This document shows, piece after piece, positions 5,109 to 6,183 of a stretch of DNA of 6,183 nucleotides (position 1 is the first letter of the stretch; each line of letters begins with the position of its first letter). The notes below the pieces were generated by a model that ran no database searches, was not told where the DNA came from, and saw only the letters and a program-made list of their open reading frames with translations. The translations under genes and the position numbers were made by a program. The stretch is from positions 1-6,183 of the forward strand of contig JAISAF010000477.1 in NCBI GenBank assembly GCA_031266855.1, in the 5' to 3' direction. This stretch comes from Spirochaetales bacterium. Lineage in GTDB: Bacteria > Spirochaetota > Spirochaetia > DTKZ01.

Positions 5109-5926
5109 GCAGTGAAGCCAGAAGGCATTATCTTGAAAAAGTAAAAGAGTATAAACAGGTTCTTGATACTATTTTGAAGCGCGAGAAATATCTTCTGTCA
5201 CTGGTGGAAAAAGATCCCGCCACGGCTGTATACAAAAAAATCGCCCTGGCCGATGAGAACCTGGACCTTACTTCGTATTATATCCTTTTGAACCAGGTTT
5301 CCGTCGCCCTTCTGTCGATAAAAAACGAAAATTATTTGAATGAAGCCAGGAAAATCTGTTACAAAAGTATTATCTACCTTGAGGATGTTGTGACCAATTT
5401 CATTGATGTCCCCTATTCCGACTACAAGGACAGGGCTGATGAAATTGCCGGTCTTGAGGACGAAAAACGCTATGAGCTTGTGAAGAAACTGGGTTTCAGC
5501 ATTAATGCTGTCGAGGATGGTTTTGGCGCGAACTCGAAATGGAAATGGTCGTTTGTCGAACTGGAAGCCCGGTTTGCCACTGTCGCGAAAAACATTCTGA
5601 ACATGAGGACTCTTGTGAGCGGCATGGATCCGCGCATTCCCGGTTACGAGGCGCGGTTAAAGCATTTGAATCTTGTCAAGGAAAGTCTGCTAAAAGCCGC
5701 GGATCGCTATCGCGAAAAGTATGAGCTGTCCACCCTCCGGCTGGATGATTTCAAACTCGCTATCAGTTACCTGGGCGCTGCCCGGCGGCTTTTTGCCCTT
5801 CTTGGCGACGCGGAAAACGCTGAGACTACCAAAAAGAAAATCGAGGTGTGGTCGCAGAAAATGGAAGCCGACGACAAGCGAATCGCCAAAAAAATCAGTA
5901 CCCAGCCCGCGCACAGGGAAACATAG
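5096..5926 (+). CDS. Uncharacterised helical protein downstream of recN
   Basis: I do not recognise a named family. The 276 residues look soluble: no signal peptide, no membrane segment, many charged residues. It appears almost wholly alpha-helical. The first 45 residues read like a charged helix or short coiled coil. Residues about 65-100 (YYILLNQVSVALLSI, then YLNEARKICYKSIIYLE) and about 220-255 (AISYLGAARRLFALLGD, then ENAETTKKKIEVW) resemble TPR-like helix pairs, with aromatic and alanine positions spaced as in such repeats. The tail is Lys/Arg-rich. Its ATG overlaps the end of recN by 13 bases with AGGA (5082-5085) ten bases before, so it is probably translated with recN. A link to RecN or to DNA repair is inferred from position only. 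It is probably a real gene: long, correctly spaced, with codon use like its neighbours. Confidence 0.85.
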   Translation: MGKISSEARRHYLEKVKEYKQVLDTILKREKYLLSLVEKDPATAVYKKIALADENLDLTSYYILLNQVSVALLSIKNENYLNEARKICYKSIIYLEDVVTNFIDVPYSDYKDRADEIAGLEDEKRYELVKKLGFSINAVEDGFGANSKWKWSFVELEARFATVAKNILNMRTLVSGMDPRIPGYEARLKHLNLVKESLLKAADRYREKYELSTLRLDDFKLAISYLGAARRLFALLGDAENAETTKKKIEVWSQKMEADDKRIAKKISTQPAHRET

Positions 5927-6001
5927 CCCCCATTCCCGTTTCTTTACGGAAAGCTCCAATAATTCTCAAAGCGCATTCCGGTGCGGAAAAATTTGGGCGC
6001 A

Positions 6002-6040
6002 TTTTTTTTCTTCCGCGCGCCGCGCGCGGAAGAAAAAAAA
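6002..6040. repeat. Head palindrome of copy D, 18-19 bp perfect arms
   Basis: The eight Ts from 6002, then CTTCCGCGCG, pair exactly with CGCGCGGAAG and the eight As ending at 6040. Nineteen positions on each side of the central base 6021 are complementary, giving an 18-bp stem with a three-base loop. This is the longest stem in the window. Its core is unrelated to those of copies A, B and E. Confidence 0.9.
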
Positions 6041-6058
6041 CCGGGCTATCCGTTCCAC

Positions 6059-6087
6059 CCTTTCTTACCGCTTCGCGGTAAAAAAGG
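6059..6087. repeat. 12-bp palindrome with one mismatch, copy D
   Basis: CCTTT, a mismatched C, TTACCGC, loop TTC, GCGGTAA, a mismatched A, AAAGG. It lies between spacer motifs. Confidence 0.8.
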
Positions 6088-6121
6088 ATTTCCACTACTA
6101 TCCCGGATGCATGGGCGAGCA

Positions 6122-6145
6122 GCGAATTTGCGGATGCAAATTCGC
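6122..6145. repeat. Perfect 10-bp palindrome, copy D
   Basis: GCGAATTTGC, loop GGAT, GCAAATTCGC. It is the exact reverse complement of 283-306 in copy A. Confidence 0.85.
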
Positions 6146-6183
6146 GACCAGCCCCTTGCGCAGTGGCAGCTCAGAAACAGGCC

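Larger units (their letters stand above)
5986..6183 (+). repeat. Modular palindromic repeat, copy D (plus orientation, runs off the window)
   Basis: It starts about 60 bases after the last stop with AAAAATTTGGGCGCAT, then the head palindrome (6002-6040), a spacer CCGGGCTATCCGTTCCACCC (6041-6060), a palindrome (6059-6087), a spacer (6086-6106), a palindrome (6122-6145) and the start of a tail. Bases 6093-6155 match copy A (273-335 reversed) at 61 of 63. The final ACAGGCC also has a counterpart in copy A near 245-251, so the element continues beyond the window. An extra GCGCATTCCGG at 5971-5981 recurs at 1860-1870 in copy B. Confidence 0.85.

Noticed and set aside
6002..6040. Head palindromes as rho-independent terminators
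   Set aside because: On either strand the T-run precedes the stem and the A-run follows it, the reverse of an intrinsic terminator. The same holds for 458-488, 1932-1954 and 2417-2465.

Overview
The window looks like ordinary chromosomal housekeeping DNA from a spirochaete, most likely a Treponema of about 50% G+C such as the termite-gut group. That assignment rests on recalled similarity: the acyl carrier protein centre DSLDTYELVYAIEEE, the compact rpmF-acpP-rnc order, and the nadK-recN-unknown order. It was not searched.

Layout. 1-62: the last codons of a probable upstream gene and its rho-independent terminator. 63-514: a gene-free repeat region. 515-1792: a promoter and a three-gene operon, rpmF (ribosomal protein L32), acpP (acyl carrier protein) and rnc (ribonuclease III). 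1793-2527: a second gene-free repeat region. 2528-5926: a promoter and a tightly overlapping operon, nadK (NAD kinase), recN (SMC-like DNA repair ATPase) and a conserved-looking helical protein of unknown function. 5927-6183: a third repeat region that continues past the window edge. All genes are on the + strand.

The rpmF operon joins translation, fatty acid synthesis and RNA processing, a widespread bacterial linkage that here lacks the plsX/fabH/fabD/fabG genes often found between rpmF and acpP. The nadK operon is translationally coupled: ATG codons overlap preceding stops by 8 and 13 bases.

The unusual part is between the genes. Four copies of a modular repeat (A 171-499, B 1850-2220, E 2292-2484, D 5986-6183) are strings of perfect palindromes separated by a degenerate motif near GGATTGTAGCGGAAAGCC. 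The head palindrome of each copy has T-run/A-run ends and a perfectly paired but different core. The copies alternate in orientation (A and E minus, B and D plus), so the same head motif, ATTTGGGCGC, faces the flanking operon from both sides, about 57-78 bases from the first or last codon. Copy B also carries a 16-bp tandem repeat. I see no tRNA, rRNA, CRISPR array or transposase gene.
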